Assembly: GCF_000695625.1 (NCBI RefSeq)
Contig: NZ_JMQI01000009.1
Span: 1 to 64,000 of the forward strand
DNA from: Amycolatopsis rifamycinica
Lineage (GTDB): Bacteria > Actinomycetota > Actinomycetes > Mycobacteriales > Pseudonocardiaceae
Reading direction: 5' to 3'
Length of the DNA stretch: 64,000 nt
Below, piece by piece: positions 1 to 9,663 of this stretch. The notes under the pieces were generated by a model. The model made no database searches. It worked only from the letters and a program-made list of their open reading frames with translations, and was not told where the DNA came from. How positions within the stretch are numbered: position 1 is the first letter of the stretch; the number at the start of each line of letters is the position of its first letter. Both the position numbers and the translations under genes were made by a program.

Positions 1-807
1 AAGCAGGTCGCCGCCCTCGGCGCCCGCATCCTCGCCCACCTCGCACCCGACGGCGCAGAACCCGACAACACCGAACCCGTAATCCCGCCCCGGGAACTGT
101 TCCTCCGCCGGAAAAGAACCGGCGTGTGGGAGCTGAACGGCCGATTCGACGATGAGACCGGCACCCGCGCCAGCGCCCTGTTGGACGCCCTGGCCGAACG
201 CCGCACCAGCGACGACGGCCCCGACCACCGCACCCACCCCCAACGCTACGGCGACGCGTTCTCCGACGCCCTGAACCTGGCCCTCAACTCACCAGATTTG
301 CCGATGCAGGCCGGGGAACGCGCCCACGTCATGGTCGCCGTCTCCCTGCAAGACCTGAAATCCGGCGTTGGCAAAGCCACCCTCGGCGACACCGGACAAA
401 TGACCGCGGCCGAAGCGCGGGTCCACGCCTGCGACGCCATGATCATCCCCGCAGTCCTCGGCGACAAAAGCGAACCCCTCAACCTCGGCCGACTCCGCCG
501 CCTCATCTCCGCCGGACTCCGCCGAGCGTTGTTCCTCCGCGACCGCGGTTGCGCCTTCCCCGGCTGCCATCGTCCGCCCCGGCACTGCCAAGGTCACCAC
601 ATCCGGCACTGGGCCGACGGCGGTCCCACGGATCTGGGCAACCTGGTGTTGATGTGTGCCCACCACCATCGGCTGCTGCACCGCTCCGGCTGGGAAGTCC
701 GCATCGCCGCCGACGGCCTCCCGGAGTTCTTGCCACCGGTGTTCATCGACAGACGCCGAAAACCTCGGCGCAACAACCTCCACGAACCCCTGCCCTTCGC
801 AGCCTGA
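1..807 (+). CDS. DUF222/HNH endonuclease domain protein, 5' end outside window
   Basis: The frame is open from the first base, so only the last 268 residues are visible and the true start lies upstream. The C-terminal part holds a clear HNH nuclease module around bases 540-700: GCAFPGC, then HHIRHWADGG, then NLVLMCAHHH, i.e. two Cys pairs for zinc plus the catalytic His-Asn-His. The upstream part resembles the DUF222 region of the mycobacterial 13E12-repeat family. Such proteins are abundant and repeated in actinomycete genomes, and their cellular role is unsettled. The gene is followed by a 63-bp tandem repeat. The assignment to HNH is strong; DUF222 is inferred from the part I can see. Confidence 0.85.
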   Translation, partial: KQVAALGARILAHLAPDGAEPDNTEPVIPPRELFLRRKRTGVWELNGRFDDETGTRASALLDALAERRTSDDGPDHRTHPQRYGDAFSDALNLALNSPDLPMQAGERAHVMVAVSLQDLKSGVGKATLGDTGQMTAAEARVHACDAMIIPAVLGDKSEPLNLGRLRRLISAGLRRALFLRDRGCAFPGCHRPPRHCQGHHIRHWADGGPTDLGNLVLMCAHHHRLLHRSGWEVRIAADGLPEFLPPVFIDRRRKPRRNNLHEPLPFAA

Positions 808-1065
808 ACAACCGAAAACGGGAAAGGCCCGCAGCCACACGGCTACGGGCCTACACCCACGTCACTGCCGAAGGAGTGGCGGCGATCGAACTTTCTTTGA
901 CCCCATGGATCTCGGCTGCCCGCAACCCCGCAACCTCTACCGCTCCGAGCCGACAAACCCGCTCCCCGCGAGACCTCCGCCCCACGCCCACGGCAACCCC
1001 TACCACCCCGACCCGACGACCGCTCCCGAGAGGCCTTCACTTCGGCCGCCCATACCAGCCAACCT

Positions 1066-1280
1066 TCACCGCTCGGAACCGACGAACCGCCCCCCGCGAA
1101 ACCTCGGCCCCCGCGCCCACGGCAACCCTCACCGCTCCAAGCCGACGAACCGCCCCCCGCGAGACCCCGGCCCCCGCACCCACGGCAACCCTCACCGCTC
1201 CAAGCCGACGAACCGCCCCCCGCGAAACCTCGGCCCCCGCGCCCACGGCAACCTTCACCGCTCCAAGCCGACAACTACTC
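1066..1280. repeat. 63-bp tandem repeat, three full copies plus a partial fourth
   Basis: The phrase TCACCGCTC recurs at 1066, 1129, 1192 and 1255, exactly 63 bp apart, with almost identical sequence between (GACGAACCGCCCCCCGCG, then CCCACGGCAACC). Degenerate copies run back to about 930. The unit is 21 codons, so all frames stay open and give long false ORFs on both strands. The rest of 808-1366 holds nothing I recognise. Confidence 0.9.
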
Positions 1281-1366
1281 CCGAGAGACCCGCTTCAGCC
1301 GCCCACAGCCCGGCTACTACACCGAGCCGGCGAACCGCATCTCAGCCACCCACAGCCCCGGCAACC

Positions 1367-1954
1367 TCACTCAGCCGCCAGCAACTGCTCGAACGGAACG
1401 AACTCCGGCTCCCCCGAACCGGCAACCCGCCCGGCCACCGCCGCAGCCAGCTCCCTCCCCGCCTTCTCGATCCGCCGCTGCAACGCCCCGGAAGCCTCAC
1501 CACTGCCCCAGTCCGACGAAGCCGCGAACACGCCCGTCGCCACCGGGTCCGCCTTCAGGTACCCGAACAACGGCCGCAGCTGGTAGTCCACCACCAGTGA
1601 ATGGCGTTCCGTCCCGCCCGTGGCCGCGAGCAGAACCGGCTTGCCCACCAGCGAATCCACGTCGAGCACGTCGAAGAACGACTTGAACAACCCGCTGTAC
1701 CCCGCCGTGAACACCGGCGTCACCGCGATCAGCGCGTCCGCGCCGGTGACCGTCTCGATCGCCGTGCGCAGCGCCGGGCTCGGGAAGCCCGTCAGCAGGT
1801 TCTTCGTGATGTCCAACGCGACGTCCCGCAACTCCACCACGGACACCGACACCGGCTCGCCGGCCGCGGCGACGGTCGCCGCGGCCAGGCGGTCCGCCAA
1901 GAGGCGGGTGGACGACGGGACCGACAGGCCCGCCGTCACCACTGCGAGCTTCAT
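1367..1954 (-). CDS. NAD(P)H-dependent FMN reductase (CE1759-like)
   Basis: A 195-residue flavodoxin-fold reductase. It opens with a beta-strand and phosphate-binding loop (VVTAGLSVPSSTRLLADRL) and has the family signature TPVFTAGYSGLFKSFFD near residue 90-105. It would reduce FMN with NAD(P)H and pass FMNH2 to the neighbouring LLM oxygenase. Its ATG overlaps the stop of the upstream LLM gene by 4 bp (ATGA), so the pair is translationally coupled. The LLM/FMN-reductase pairing is a known arrangement for two-component flavin-dependent oxygenases; the substrate cannot be read from the sequence. Confidence 0.85.
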   Translation of the reverse strand: MKLAVVTAGLSVPSSTRLLADRLAAATVAAAGEPVSVSVVELRDVALDITKNLLTGFPSPALRTAIETVTGADALIAVTPVFTAGYSGLFKSFFDVLDVDSLVGKPVLLAATGGTERHSLVVDYQLRPLFGYLKADPVATGVFAASSDWGSGEASGALQRRIEKAGRELAAAVAGRVAGSGEPEFVPFEQLLAAE

Positions 1955-3096
1955 ACCGTCGCCTCCACCGAAGCCGAAGCGGCAGCCGAAGCCGAAGCGG
2001 CAGCCGAAGCCGGATCCGCAGCCGAAGCGGCAGCCGCCTTGAGCGAGGCATGCGTCGGCGCGTCCGGAATATGCGCCGGCCGCAGCGAGTCGAGTTCCTT
2101 GCGCAGCACCGGGATCACGTGCTCACCGAGGAGGTCGAGCTGCTCCAGCACCGTCTTCAGCGGCAGGCCGGCGTGGTCCATCAAGAACAGCTGGCGCTGG
2201 TAGTCGCCGAAGTGCTCGCGGAACGTCAGCGTCTTGTCGATGACCTCCTGCGGGCTGCCCACCGTCAGCGGTGTCTGCTCCGTGAACTCCTCCAGCGACG
2301 GCCCGTGCCCGTACACCGGCGCGTTGTCGAAGTACGGCCGGAACTCGTTCCACGCGTCCTGGGACTTCGGCCGGATGAACGCCTGGCCGCCGAGGCCGAC
2401 GATCGCCTGGTCGGCCGAGCCGTGGCCGTAGTGCTCGAACCGCCGGCGGTAGAACGAGATCAGCTGCTGGAAATGGGACGTCGGCCAGAAGATGTGATTG
2501 GCGAAGAACCCGTCGCCGTAGTACGCGGCCTGCTCGGCGATCTCCGGGCTGCGGATGGAACCGTGCCAGACGAACGGCGGGATGCCGTCCAGCGGCCGGG
2601 GCGTCGACGTGAAGCCCTGCAGCGGGGTGCGGAACTTGCCCTCCCAGTCCACCACGTCCTCGCGCCACAACCGCCGCAGCAGCGCGTAGTTCTCGATCGC
2701 CAGGGGGATGCCCTGGCGGATGTCCTGGCCGAACCACGGGTAGACCGGCCCGGTGTTCCCCCGGCCCATCATCAGGTCGACCCGGCCGTCGGCGAGGTGC
2801 TGGAGCATCGCGAAGTCCTCGGCGATCTTCACCGGGTCGTTCGTGGTGATCAGGGTCGTCGAAGTCGACAGGATCAGCTTGGACGTCCGCGCCGCGATGT
2901 GCCCGAGCATCGTCGTGGGCGACGACGGGACGAACGGCGGGTTGTGGTGCTCGCCGGTCGCGAAGACGTCGAGGCCGACCTCCTCCGCCTTGAGCGCGAT
3001 GCGGACCATCGCCTTGATGCGCTCGTGTTCCGTCGGCGTGGTTCCGTTCGTGGGATCGGTCGTGACGTCGCCCACCGTGAAGATTCCGAACTGCAT
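1951..3096 (-). CDS. LLM-class flavin-dependent oxidoreductase (CE1758-like)
   Basis: A luciferase-like TIM-barrel monooxygenase of 381 residues. It starts MQFGIFTVGDV and has the typical segments EVGLDVFATGEHHNPPF, GRVDLMMGRGNTGPVYPWFGQD and the substrate/FMN region after them. The start at 3096 has GGGAG about 8 bases upstream; a longer frame to 3138 lacks such a site. The last 30 residues are a low-complexity Ala/Ser tail encoded by an imperfect 18-bp repeat (GAAGCCGAAGCGGCAGCC on the plus strand), absent from ordinary LLM enzymes. First gene of a two-gene operon with the FMN reductase. Confidence 0.87.
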   Translation of the reverse strand: MQFGIFTVGDVTTDPTNGTTPTEHERIKAMVRIALKAEEVGLDVFATGEHHNPPFVPSSPTTMLGHIAARTSKLILSTSTTLITTNDPVKIAEDFAMLQHLADGRVDLMMGRGNTGPVYPWFGQDIRQGIPLAIENYALLRRLWREDVVDWEGKFRTPLQGFTSTPRPLDGIPPFVWHGSIRSPEIAEQAAYYGDGFFANHIFWPTSHFQQLISFYRRRFEHYGHGSADQAIVGLGGQAFIRPKSQDAWNEFRPYFDNAPVYGHGPSLEEFTEQTPLTVGSPQEVIDKTLTFREHFGDYQRQLFLMDHAGLPLKTVLEQLDLLGEHVIPVLRKELDSLRPAHIPDAPTHASLKAAAASAADPASAAASASAAASASVEATV

Positions 3097-3203
3097 GACC
3101 TGCTCCCTTCGTGAGCACCATCTTACATGCGCGTTCAACTACTTCCAAGCAAGAGATATTCCGGCCGTCAGGCGCCCGAAGGGCACCGGCTAAGGTCAAG
3201 GGC

Positions 3204-4577
3204 ATGGACGCGGAGCTCGCTCGGCTGGGTTTGGCAGAACGTTCGGTACGACTACTCGCCGGTCGCGACATCTGGGCCTCGATCACCCCCTTGCTCGCCC
3301 CGCGCCGGAACCTGGTGGCCGCCTTCGGTCACGTCGGGCCCGGCGCGGCGGCCCTGCTGCCCTTGCAACCCGGCGACACGCTGATCACGGACGCGAGCCT
3401 GGACACCGTGCTGTCCGGCGCGACGAGCCCGCACGCGCTGCTGCACTGGGTCAAGGCGGGCGTGATCGTGCACTCGCTGCGGGGACTGAACGCGAAACTG
3501 GTGATCGCCGAGGACGACCCGTCCTTCGTCGTGGTCGGCTCGGCCGACGTCACCGCCGCCGGCCCGCGGCAGCTGTTCGAGGCCGTCACCGTCTCGCACG
3601 AGCGGCAGACCGTCGAGGAGACCCAGGAGGCCTGGCTCGAGTGGTGCGACCTCGCCGGCCCCTCGCTGACCGCCGGTGACCTGGAGCCGCTGCTGGAGCA
3701 GTACGGCGCCGGCAAGCCGGTCACGTCCCGCCCCGCGACGACCCGGACCACCGCCGCGCCCGCGCGGCCGGTGGTGACCAGCCGCCCGGCGACGCCGGTC
3801 CGGCCCGCGGCCGCGACGCCGCCGCCTTCTCCGGTCCGCCCCGCGGCGCCGTCCCCCGTCCGCCCGGCCGTCCCGGACACGCCGGCCGCGGCCACTCCGC
3901 CCCCGGCACCCAGCGCGCCGCAGCCCGCCCAAACAGTCCGGCCCGAGCAACCCGAGACCCCGGAACCGGCCGCCGCGGTGACGCCCGCCACCACGGAACC
4001 GGTTGCGGCCGAGCCGGAAGCCCCCGCGGCCCCGGAAGCCGCCGAAACCACCGAGGCCCCGGAAGCCACCGACGTGCCCCGGCCGGCCTGGCCGCGGCCG
4101 GCCGAGCTGTACCTGGTCAGCCTCGTCGAAGGCGGCGAACCGAACGCCGAGGCCGAATACCGGCTCGAAGAGCTGCAGCGCGAGTACACCCACCCCGGGG
4201 AGAACGGCGAATCGCCGTTCCGCGTCGAGCTGCTCTGGGCCGACGACGGCCAGGGCCAGGACCCGCCGCGCACGCTCCGGGCGGGCGTCCACGTGATCCC
4301 CGTCTACAGCCAGAAGCAGGGCCGTCCCCTCGTCGGGTCGCGGATCGAGGCCCCCGGTCTCGTCCTGCAGGCGTACATCGACGAGTTCGCCTACCCCCGC
4401 CGGACGTACTGCTACGTCCTGACCCGGCAGTCGGCCGCCAAACCGGCCTTCGGCGACCTCCGCAAGGCGCTCGCCGCGATCGGCGAGAAGCCGAACTTCC
4501 GGAACAGCTTCCAGGTCCCGCGGAAGATCGAAGCCCTGCTGGGCCTGTGGCCCGACCTGGGCTACGACCCCCGCTAG
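3204..4577 (+). CDS. Unknown protein; PLD-like N-terminal domain, Pro/Ala linker, conserved C-terminal domain
   Basis: 457 residues in three parts. Residues 1-155: a domain with LLPLQPGDTLITDAS, then GLNAKLVIAEDD and VVVGSADVTAAG, laid out like a phospholipase-D half (HxK followed by GSxN), but with Asn in place of the catalytic His, so probably not catalytic. Residues about 170-295: a Pro/Ala/Thr-rich linker with repeated VRPAAPS/PEAPEA phrases. Residues about 300-457: an unrecognised compact domain (AELYLVSLVEGGEPNAEAEYRL, RRTYCYVLTRQSA). ATG 3204 chosen because it is preceded by a purine-rich site and the domain begins there. It reads toward parE but is separated from it by 134 bp. Confidence 0.75.
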   Translation: MDAELARLGLAERSVRLLAGRDIWASITPLLAPRRNLVAAFGHVGPGAAALLPLQPGDTLITDASLDTVLSGATSPHALLHWVKAGVIVHSLRGLNAKLVIAEDDPSFVVVGSADVTAAGPRQLFEAVTVSHERQTVEETQEAWLEWCDLAGPSLTAGDLEPLLEQYGAGKPVTSRPATTRTTAAPARPVVTSRPATPVRPAAATPPPSPVRPAAPSPVRPAVPDTPAAATPPPAPSAPQPAQTVRPEQPETPEPAAAVTPATTEPVAAEPEAPAAPEAAETTEAPEATDVPRPAWPRPAELYLVSLVEGGEPNAEAEYRLEELQREYTHPGENGESPFRVELLWADDGQGQDPPRTLRAGVHVIPVYSQKQGRPLVGSRIEAPGLVLQAYIDEFAYPRRTYCYVLTRQSAAKPAFGDLRKALAAIGEKPNFRNSFQVPRKIEALLGLWPDLGYDPR

Positions 4578-4638
4578 GGGGCGGCGCACGCCACTCCGGG
4601 AGCGGGAGCGCGCGAAAGTTGTCGGGGGTGGCGGATAT

Positions 4639-4656
4639 CCTGCACTACGGTGCAGG
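4639..4656. promoter_or_regulatory. Hairpin upstream of parE
   Basis: CCTGCAC-TACG-GTGCAGG is a perfect 7-bp stem with a 4-base loop, 56 bp before the parE start codon. No T-run follows, so an operator or leader structure is as likely as a terminator for the upstream gene. Confidence 0.45.
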
Positions 4657-4711
4657 CGAGTCCGCACCACCACCAGCACTTTCGCGAGCCACGATCCGGG
4701 AGAACGACCCT

Positions 4712-6763
4712 GTGACTGCCGAGACCTTGTACGGGGCCGACGACCTGACGCATCTCGAGGGTCTCGAAGCCGTCCGCAAACGCCCCGGGATGTACATCGG
4801 CTCCACCGACAGCCGGGGCATCAACCACCTCTTCTCGGAGGTGGTGGACAACTCCACGGACGAAGGCGTCGCCGGCCACGCGACGAAGATCGTCGTCACC
4901 CTGCACGCCGACGGCAGCGTCCAGGTGGACGACGACGGCCGCGGCATCCCGACCGGCACCCACGCCAAGTCCGGTTTGTCCGGTGTCGAGCTGGTGCTGA
5001 CGCGGCTGCACGCCGGCGGCAAGTTCGGCGGGTCCGGCTACAAGACCTCCGGCGGCCTGCACGGCGTCGGCGCTTCGGCGGTCAACGCGCTGTCGCACCG
5101 CTTCGACGTCACGGTGAAGCAGGACGGCAAAGTCCACCAGATGTCGTTCAAGCACGGCGTCCCCGGCACGTTCGACGGGCCGGGCCCGAAGGCGAAGTTC
5201 ACCCGCCGGTCGGGGCTGAACCTCGTCGGCAAGATGAAGCGCGGCGAGCGCAGCGGCACGTCGATCCGCTACTGGTACGACGCGCGCTACTTCGAGTCCG
5301 GCGCGGCGCTGGACGTCGAAGGCGTGCGCACCAAGCTGCGCAACACCGCCTTCCTCGTCCCGGGCGTCACGTACGTGCTGCGCACGGCGATCGAAGACAC
5401 GATCAACGAGGAGACCTTCCACTTCCCGCACGGCCTGGCCGACATGGTCGACTTCCTGACGCCCTCGGGCGACAAGCCGGTCTGCGGCACGCTGCTGATC
5501 AACGGCGAAGGCACGTACAAGGAGAACGCGGCCGACGCCGCCGGCGTCATGCAGTCCAATGTGGAGCGCCACGCCGAGGTCGAGGTGGCGCTGCGCTGGG
5601 GCACCGGCTACGAGCGCACGGTCGAGTGCTTCACCAACACGATCCGCAACGTCCACGGCGGCACCCACCGCCGCGGCTTCGACCGCGCGGTGACGAAGGC
5701 GGTGCAGGAGGCCATCTCCAAGACCCGCGGGCTGCTCAAGCCCAAGGAGGACATGCCGACCCTGGAAGACGTCCTCGAGGGCATGACGGCCGTGATCCAC
5801 GTCCGGCTGCCGGAACCGCAGTTCACCTCGCAGACCAAGGACGAGCTGTCCACCGCCGGGATCACCCGCGTGCTCCAGGGCATCGTCGACAAGCACGTCA
5901 AGGCGTGGACCGAAGACCGCAAGACCAAGTCCGAGGCCAAGGTCGTGCTGCAGAAGGTGGTCGACGCCTCCCGCGTCCGGCTCACCCAGAAGCAGCAGAA
6001 GGACGCCGCGCGGCGCAAGACCGCCCTCGAAGGCGCGGCGATGCCGCCGAAGCTGGTCGACTGCCGCACCACCGGCGTGTCCCGCAGCGAGCTGTTCCTG
6101 GTCGAGGGCGACAGCGCGCTGGGGTCGGCGCGGATGGCGCGCGTGTCGGAGTACCAGGCGCTGCTCCCCCTGCGCGGCAAGATCCTGAACGTCCAGAAGG
6201 CGTCGCTGGGCGACACGCTGAAGAACGCCGAGATCGCGTCGATCGTGCAGGTGCTCGGCGCGGGCACCGGGCGCACGTTCGACCTGTCGACCATGCGCTA
6301 CGGCCGGGTCATCCTGATGGCGGACGCCGATGTCGACGGCTCGCACATCCGCACGCTGCTGATCACGCTGTTCGCGAAGTACATGCGCCCGGTGATCGAA
6401 GACGGCCGGCTGTACGCGGCGATGCCGCCGCTGCACAAGCTCGTCACGAAGGGCCGCAACCCCGAGACGCACTTCACCTTCACCCAGCGGGAGATGGAGC
6501 AGAAGTTCGCCGAGCTGGAGAGGGCGGGCAAGAGCATCGTCACGCCGGTGCCGCGGTTCAAGGGTCTCGGCGAGATGGACGCCGACGAGCTGTGGGAGAC
6601 CACGATGAACCCGGCGACGCGCTCGGTGCGCCGCATCACCATGGACGACGCCGAAGCCGCGGAGGCGGCGCTGGAACTGCTGATGGGCGAGAAGGTCGAG
6701 CCCCGGCGGAACTGGCTGGTCGCCTCCTCCGACCGGGTCGACCGCGAAGCCATCGACGCCTGA
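4712..6763 (+). CDS. parE: DNA topoisomerase IV subunit B-like (ParE)
   Basis: ATPase subunit of a type IIA topoisomerase, 683 residues. GHKL ATPase start LEAVRKRPGMYIGS (about residues 17-30) with ATP-site Asn in EVVDNSTDEG and DDGRGIP; TOPRIM metal site EGDSALGSA near residue 464 and DADVDGSHI near 537; C-terminal FKGLGEMDADELWETTMNP. GTG 4712 is chosen because GGGAGA precedes it and the family N-terminus begins there. The gene sits 29 bp before the A subunit. Canonical actinobacterial gyrB lies beside recF; that context is absent, which with the partner's features favours a second, Topo IV-like pair rather than gyrase. Confidence 0.85.
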   Translation: MTAETLYGADDLTHLEGLEAVRKRPGMYIGSTDSRGINHLFSEVVDNSTDEGVAGHATKIVVTLHADGSVQVDDDGRGIPTGTHAKSGLSGVELVLTRLHAGGKFGGSGYKTSGGLHGVGASAVNALSHRFDVTVKQDGKVHQMSFKHGVPGTFDGPGPKAKFTRRSGLNLVGKMKRGERSGTSIRYWYDARYFESGAALDVEGVRTKLRNTAFLVPGVTYVLRTAIEDTINEETFHFPHGLADMVDFLTPSGDKPVCGTLLINGEGTYKENAADAAGVMQSNVERHAEVEVALRWGTGYERTVECFTNTIRNVHGGTHRRGFDRAVTKAVQEAISKTRGLLKPKEDMPTLEDVLEGMTAVIHVRLPEPQFTSQTKDELSTAGITRVLQGIVDKHVKAWTEDRKTKSEAKVVLQKVVDASRVRLTQKQQKDAARRKTALEGAAMPPKLVDCRTTGVSRSELFLVEGDSALGSARMARVSEYQALLPLRGKILNVQKASLGDTLKNAEIASIVQVLGAGTGRTFDLSTMRYGRVILMADADVDGSHIRTLLITLFAKYMRPVIEDGRLYAAMPPLHKLVTKGRNPETHFTFTQREMEQKFAELERAGKSIVTPVPRFKGLGEMDADELWETTMNPATRSVRRITMDDAEAAEAALELLMGEKVEPRRNWLVASSDRVDREAIDA

Positions 6764-6792
6764 TCTTTTCGTAGCTACCAAGGAGTTCTGCC

Positions 6793-9276
6793 GTGGCACG
6801 CCGCAAGGGCACCACCACCAAGGTCGATCCGAGCGCGTTCGACTCCCCCGGTGCGCACGTCTTCGACAACTCGCTCAAGACCGAGATCGAAGACTCCTAC
6901 CTCGAGTACGCCTACTCGGTCATCCACTCGCGTGCCCTGCCGGACGCGCGGGACGGGCTCAAGCCGGTGCACCGCCGGATCCTGTACTCGATGAACGAAA
7001 ACGGTTACCGCCCGACGCACGCGTACGTGAAGTCGTCGCGCGTGGTCGGTGACGTGATGGGCAAGTACCACCCGCACGGCGACGTCGCGATCTACGACGC
7101 GATGGTGCGGCTGGCGCAGGACTTCTCGCTGAACGTCCCGCTGATCGACGGCCACGGCAACTTCGGCTCCCCCGACGACGGCCCGGCGGCCAGCCGGTAC
7201 ACCGAAGCGCGGATGTCGCCCGAGGCGATGCAGCTGGTCGGCGAGCTCGGCGAGGACACCGTCGACTTCCGGCCGAACTACGACGGTTCGCTCGAAGAGC
7301 CGTCCGTGCTGCCCGCGGCGTTTCCGAACCTGCTGGTCAACGGCACGTCCGGGATCGCGGTCGGAATGGCGACCAACATGATCCCGCACAACCTCGGCGA
7401 GGTCATCGCCGCGGCGCGGTGGCTGATCACGCACCCGTCCGCGACGCTCGACAAGCTGATGGAGTTCGTGCCCGGCCCCGACCTGCCGACCGGCGGCAAG
7501 CTGCTGGGCCTCGACGAGGTCCGCCGCGCCTACGAGACCGGCCGCGGCGTGGTCCGGATGCGCGCGAACGTCGAGACCGGGCCCCTGGAGGGCAGCCGCG
7601 GGCGGCAGGCGATCACCGTCACCGAGCTGCCCTACGGCGTCGGGCCCGAGAAGGTGATCGAGAAGATCACCGACGAGGTCAACAAGTCGAAGCGGCTCAC
7701 CGGCATCGCCGACGTCAAGGACCTCACCGACCGCGAGAACGGCACGCGGCTGGTCATCGAGTGCAAGGTCGGCGTCAACCCGCAGGCGCTGCTCGCGGAC
7801 CTGTACCGGCTCACGCCGCTGGAGCAGTCGTTCGGCATCAACAACCTGGTCCTCGTCGACGGCCAGCCGCAGACCCTGGGCCTGAAGGAGCTGCTGGAGG
7901 TCTTCCTCCGGCACCGCTACGACGTCGTCACGCGGCGGACGAAGTACCGGCGCCGCAAGCGCGAAGAGCGCCTGCACCTGGTCGACGGCCTGCTGATCGC
8001 GCTGCTGAACATCGACAAGGTGATCAGGCTCATCCGCGAGAGCGAGAACGCCCAGGCCGCGAAGGACGGCCTGATGACGCGCTTCAAGCTGTCGGAGATC
8101 CAGGCGACGTACATCCTCGACACGCCGCTGCGCCGGCTGACCAAGTACGACCGCCTCGAACTCGAGTCCGAGCAGGAGCGGCTGCGCGAGGAGATCGCGG
8201 AGCTGACCAAGATCCTCGACGACGAGTCGGTGCTGAAGAAGCTCGTCTCGTCCGAGCTGGCGAAGGTTGCGAAGGACTTCACGACCGAGCGCCGCACCGC
8301 GCTGATCGACGGCGACCTGAAGGAGGTCCTGGCCGCGTCGAAGCCTTCGGGCCCCCTGGAGGTCGCGGACGACCCGTGCCAGGTCATTCTCTCGGCGACC
8401 GGCCTGGTGGCGCGCACCGCCGCCGAATCCGAGGAGGCGACCGAGACACGCCGGCGCAACGGCCGGGTGAAGCACGACGCGGTGGCGGCCGTGGTCCACA
8501 CGACCGCGCGCGGGCAGGTGCTGCTGGTGACCAGCCGCGGCCGGGCGTTCAAGACCGACGTGCTGCCGCTGCCGGTGCTGCCCGAGCAGGCCGGCACGGT
8601 CTCGCTGCGCGGCGGCATGGCGGCGAAGGAACTGGTGCCGCTGGAGAAGGGCGAGACGGTCGTCGGGATTGCGCCGCTGGGCGAGCAGGCCGCGGGCTCG
8701 CCGGGCCTGGCGCTCGGCACCCGCGGCGGCGTCGTGAAGATCTGCTCGCCGGAGTGGCCGGTGCGGTCCGACGAGTTCGAGGTCATCTCGTTGAAGGACG
8801 GCGACGAGGTCGTCGGCGCGACCTGGCTGACGGACGGTTCGGAGACGCTGGCGTTCGTGTCGTCGGAGGCGTCGCTGCTGAAGTACCCGGCCTCCCTGGT
8901 CCGCCCGCAAGGCCTGAAGGGCGGCGGCATGGCGGGCATGAACGTGGGTTCGGGATCGGTGGTGTTCTTCGGCGCGGTCCGCACGGACGACGACGAGCAC
9001 GGCGAGCCGATGGTGATCACCTCGACCGGCCAGAGCGTGAAGGTGACACCGTTCAGCGAGTACCCGGCCAAGGGCCGCGCCACGGGTGGCGTCCGGGCCC
9101 AGCGGTTCCTCAAGGGCGAGACCGCCCTGCGAGTGGCGTGGATCGGGCCCCGCCCGGCGGGCGCGGCCCGCAACGGGGACCCGGTCGAACTCCCGGAGAT
9201 CGACGTCCGCCGCGACGGCTCCGGCCACGCCCACCCGGGCCCGGACGTGGTGGGCCACCTCATCGAACGCGATTGA
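6793..9276 (+). CDS. parC: DNA topoisomerase IV subunit A-like (ParC)
   Basis: Breakage-reunion subunit, 827 residues, GTG start with AAGGAG 8 bases upstream. Winged-helix region [17 protein letters not shown], catalytic Tyr136 in [11 protein letters not shown], then [18 protein letters not shown]. The quinolone-determining loop reads [10 protein letters not shown]: residue 98, equivalent to E. coli GyrA Ser83, is Val, while the acidic residue (Asp102, equivalent to Asp87) is kept. No GyrA-box (QRRGGRG-type) is visible in the C-terminal beta-pinwheel, which fits ParC rather than GyrA. It would act with ParE to decatenate chromosomes. Confidence 0.85.
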   Translation: MARRKGTTTKVDPSAFDSPGAHVFDNSLKTEIEDSYLEYAYSVIHSRALPDARDGLKPVHRRILYSMNENGYRPTHAYVKSSRVVGDVMGKYHPHGDVAIYDAMVRLAQDFSLNVPLIDGHGNFGSPDDGPAASRYTEARMSPEAMQLVGELGEDTVDFRPNYDGSLEEPSVLPAAFPNLLVNGTSGIAVGMATNMIPHNLGEVIAAARWLITHPSATLDKLMEFVPGPDLPTGGKLLGLDEVRRAYETGRGVVRMRANVETGPLEGSRGRQAITVTELPYGVGPEKVIEKITDEVNKSKRLTGIADVKDLTDRENGTRLVIECKVGVNPQALLADLYRLTPLEQSFGINNLVLVDGQPQTLGLKELLEVFLRHRYDVVTRRTKYRRRKREERLHLVDGLLIALLNIDKVIRLIRESENAQAAKDGLMTRFKLSEIQATYILDTPLRRLTKYDRLELESEQERLREEIAELTKILDDESVLKKLVSSELAKVAKDFTTERRTALIDGDLKEVLAASKPSGPLEVADDPCQVILSATGLVARTAAESEEATETRRRNGRVKHDAVAAVVHTTARGQVLLVTSRGRAFKTDVLPLPVLPEQAGTVSLRGGMAAKELVPLEKGETVVGIAPLGEQAAGSPGLALGTRGGVVKICSPEWPVRSDEFEVISLKDGDEVVGATWLTDGSETLAFVSSEASLLKYPASLVRPQGLKGGGMAGMNVGSGSVVFFGAVRTDDDEHGEPMVITSTGQSVKVTPFSEYPAKGRATGGVRAQRFLKGETALRVAWIGPRPAGAARNGDPVELPEIDVRRDGSGHAHPGPDVVGHLIERD

Positions 9277-9284
9277 CGCCGTTC

Positions 9285-9317
9285 GGGAGCGGAAGCGTCA
9301 CTGACGCTTCCGCTCCC
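9285..9317. terminator. Bidirectional terminator between convergent genes
   Basis: GGGAGCGGAAGCGTCA and TGACGCTTCCGCTCCC form a perfect 16-bp stem with a one-base centre, right after the parC stop. It also encodes the last residues of the facing small gene, so one hairpin serves both strands. Confidence 0.8.
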
Positions 9318-9537
9318 GCCGGATCAGGTAGCGCAGGACGGCCGCGAAGAACAGCCAGGTCAGCACCCCGCGGACGGCCGCGCCGATCAGGTGGTCCGCG
9401 GCGAAGGTCCACCGGTGGAGACCGATCTTCACGAGCAGGTCGACGCCGAACGTGATGACCAGCACCAGGAGCAGCGGCCACCACAGCAGGGTGCGCCAGT
9501 AGCCGCGTCGCTTGATCTTTTCGGCATCGATCCTCAT
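9298..9537 (-). CDS. Small two-helix membrane protein, unknown function
   Basis: 79 residues: a charged N-terminus (MRIDAEKIKRRGYWR), a hydrophobic segment LLWWPLLLVLVITFGVDLLV, a short loop, a second hydrophobic segment AAVRGVLTWLFFAAVLRYLI, and a basic tail RRERKRQ. It is convergent with parC and its stop codon lies in the shared terminator hairpin. I do not recognise a family. Coding is supported by regular GC-rich third positions and the membrane-protein layout. Confidence 0.6.
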   Translation of the reverse strand: MRIDAEKIKRRGYWRTLLWWPLLLVLVITFGVDLLVKIGLHRWTFAADHLIGAAVRGVLTWLFFAAVLRYLIRRERKRQ

Positions 9538-9663
9538 GCCGGCGGCCGTCCGGCCACCCGGGCCGATTCCCCTCGGACACCCATGCCTCCATCATGGCCC
9601 GCCGAGCCGGCGGACGCAGGGCGGCCGGGGAACGGCGGTTCCCCGGGCGCCCGTGGGCCGCCG

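Noticed and set aside
549..1586. Pro/Arg-rich open frames over the 63-bp repeat
   Set aside because: Composition and period artefacts; they overlap the HNH and FMN reductase genes without any domain.
4712..9276. Main DNA gyrase operon near oriC
   Set aside because: No dnaA, dnaN or recF nearby, no visible GyrA-box in the A subunit, and a ParC-like N-terminal loop; a Topo IV-like pair fits better. A GyrA-box search would settle it.
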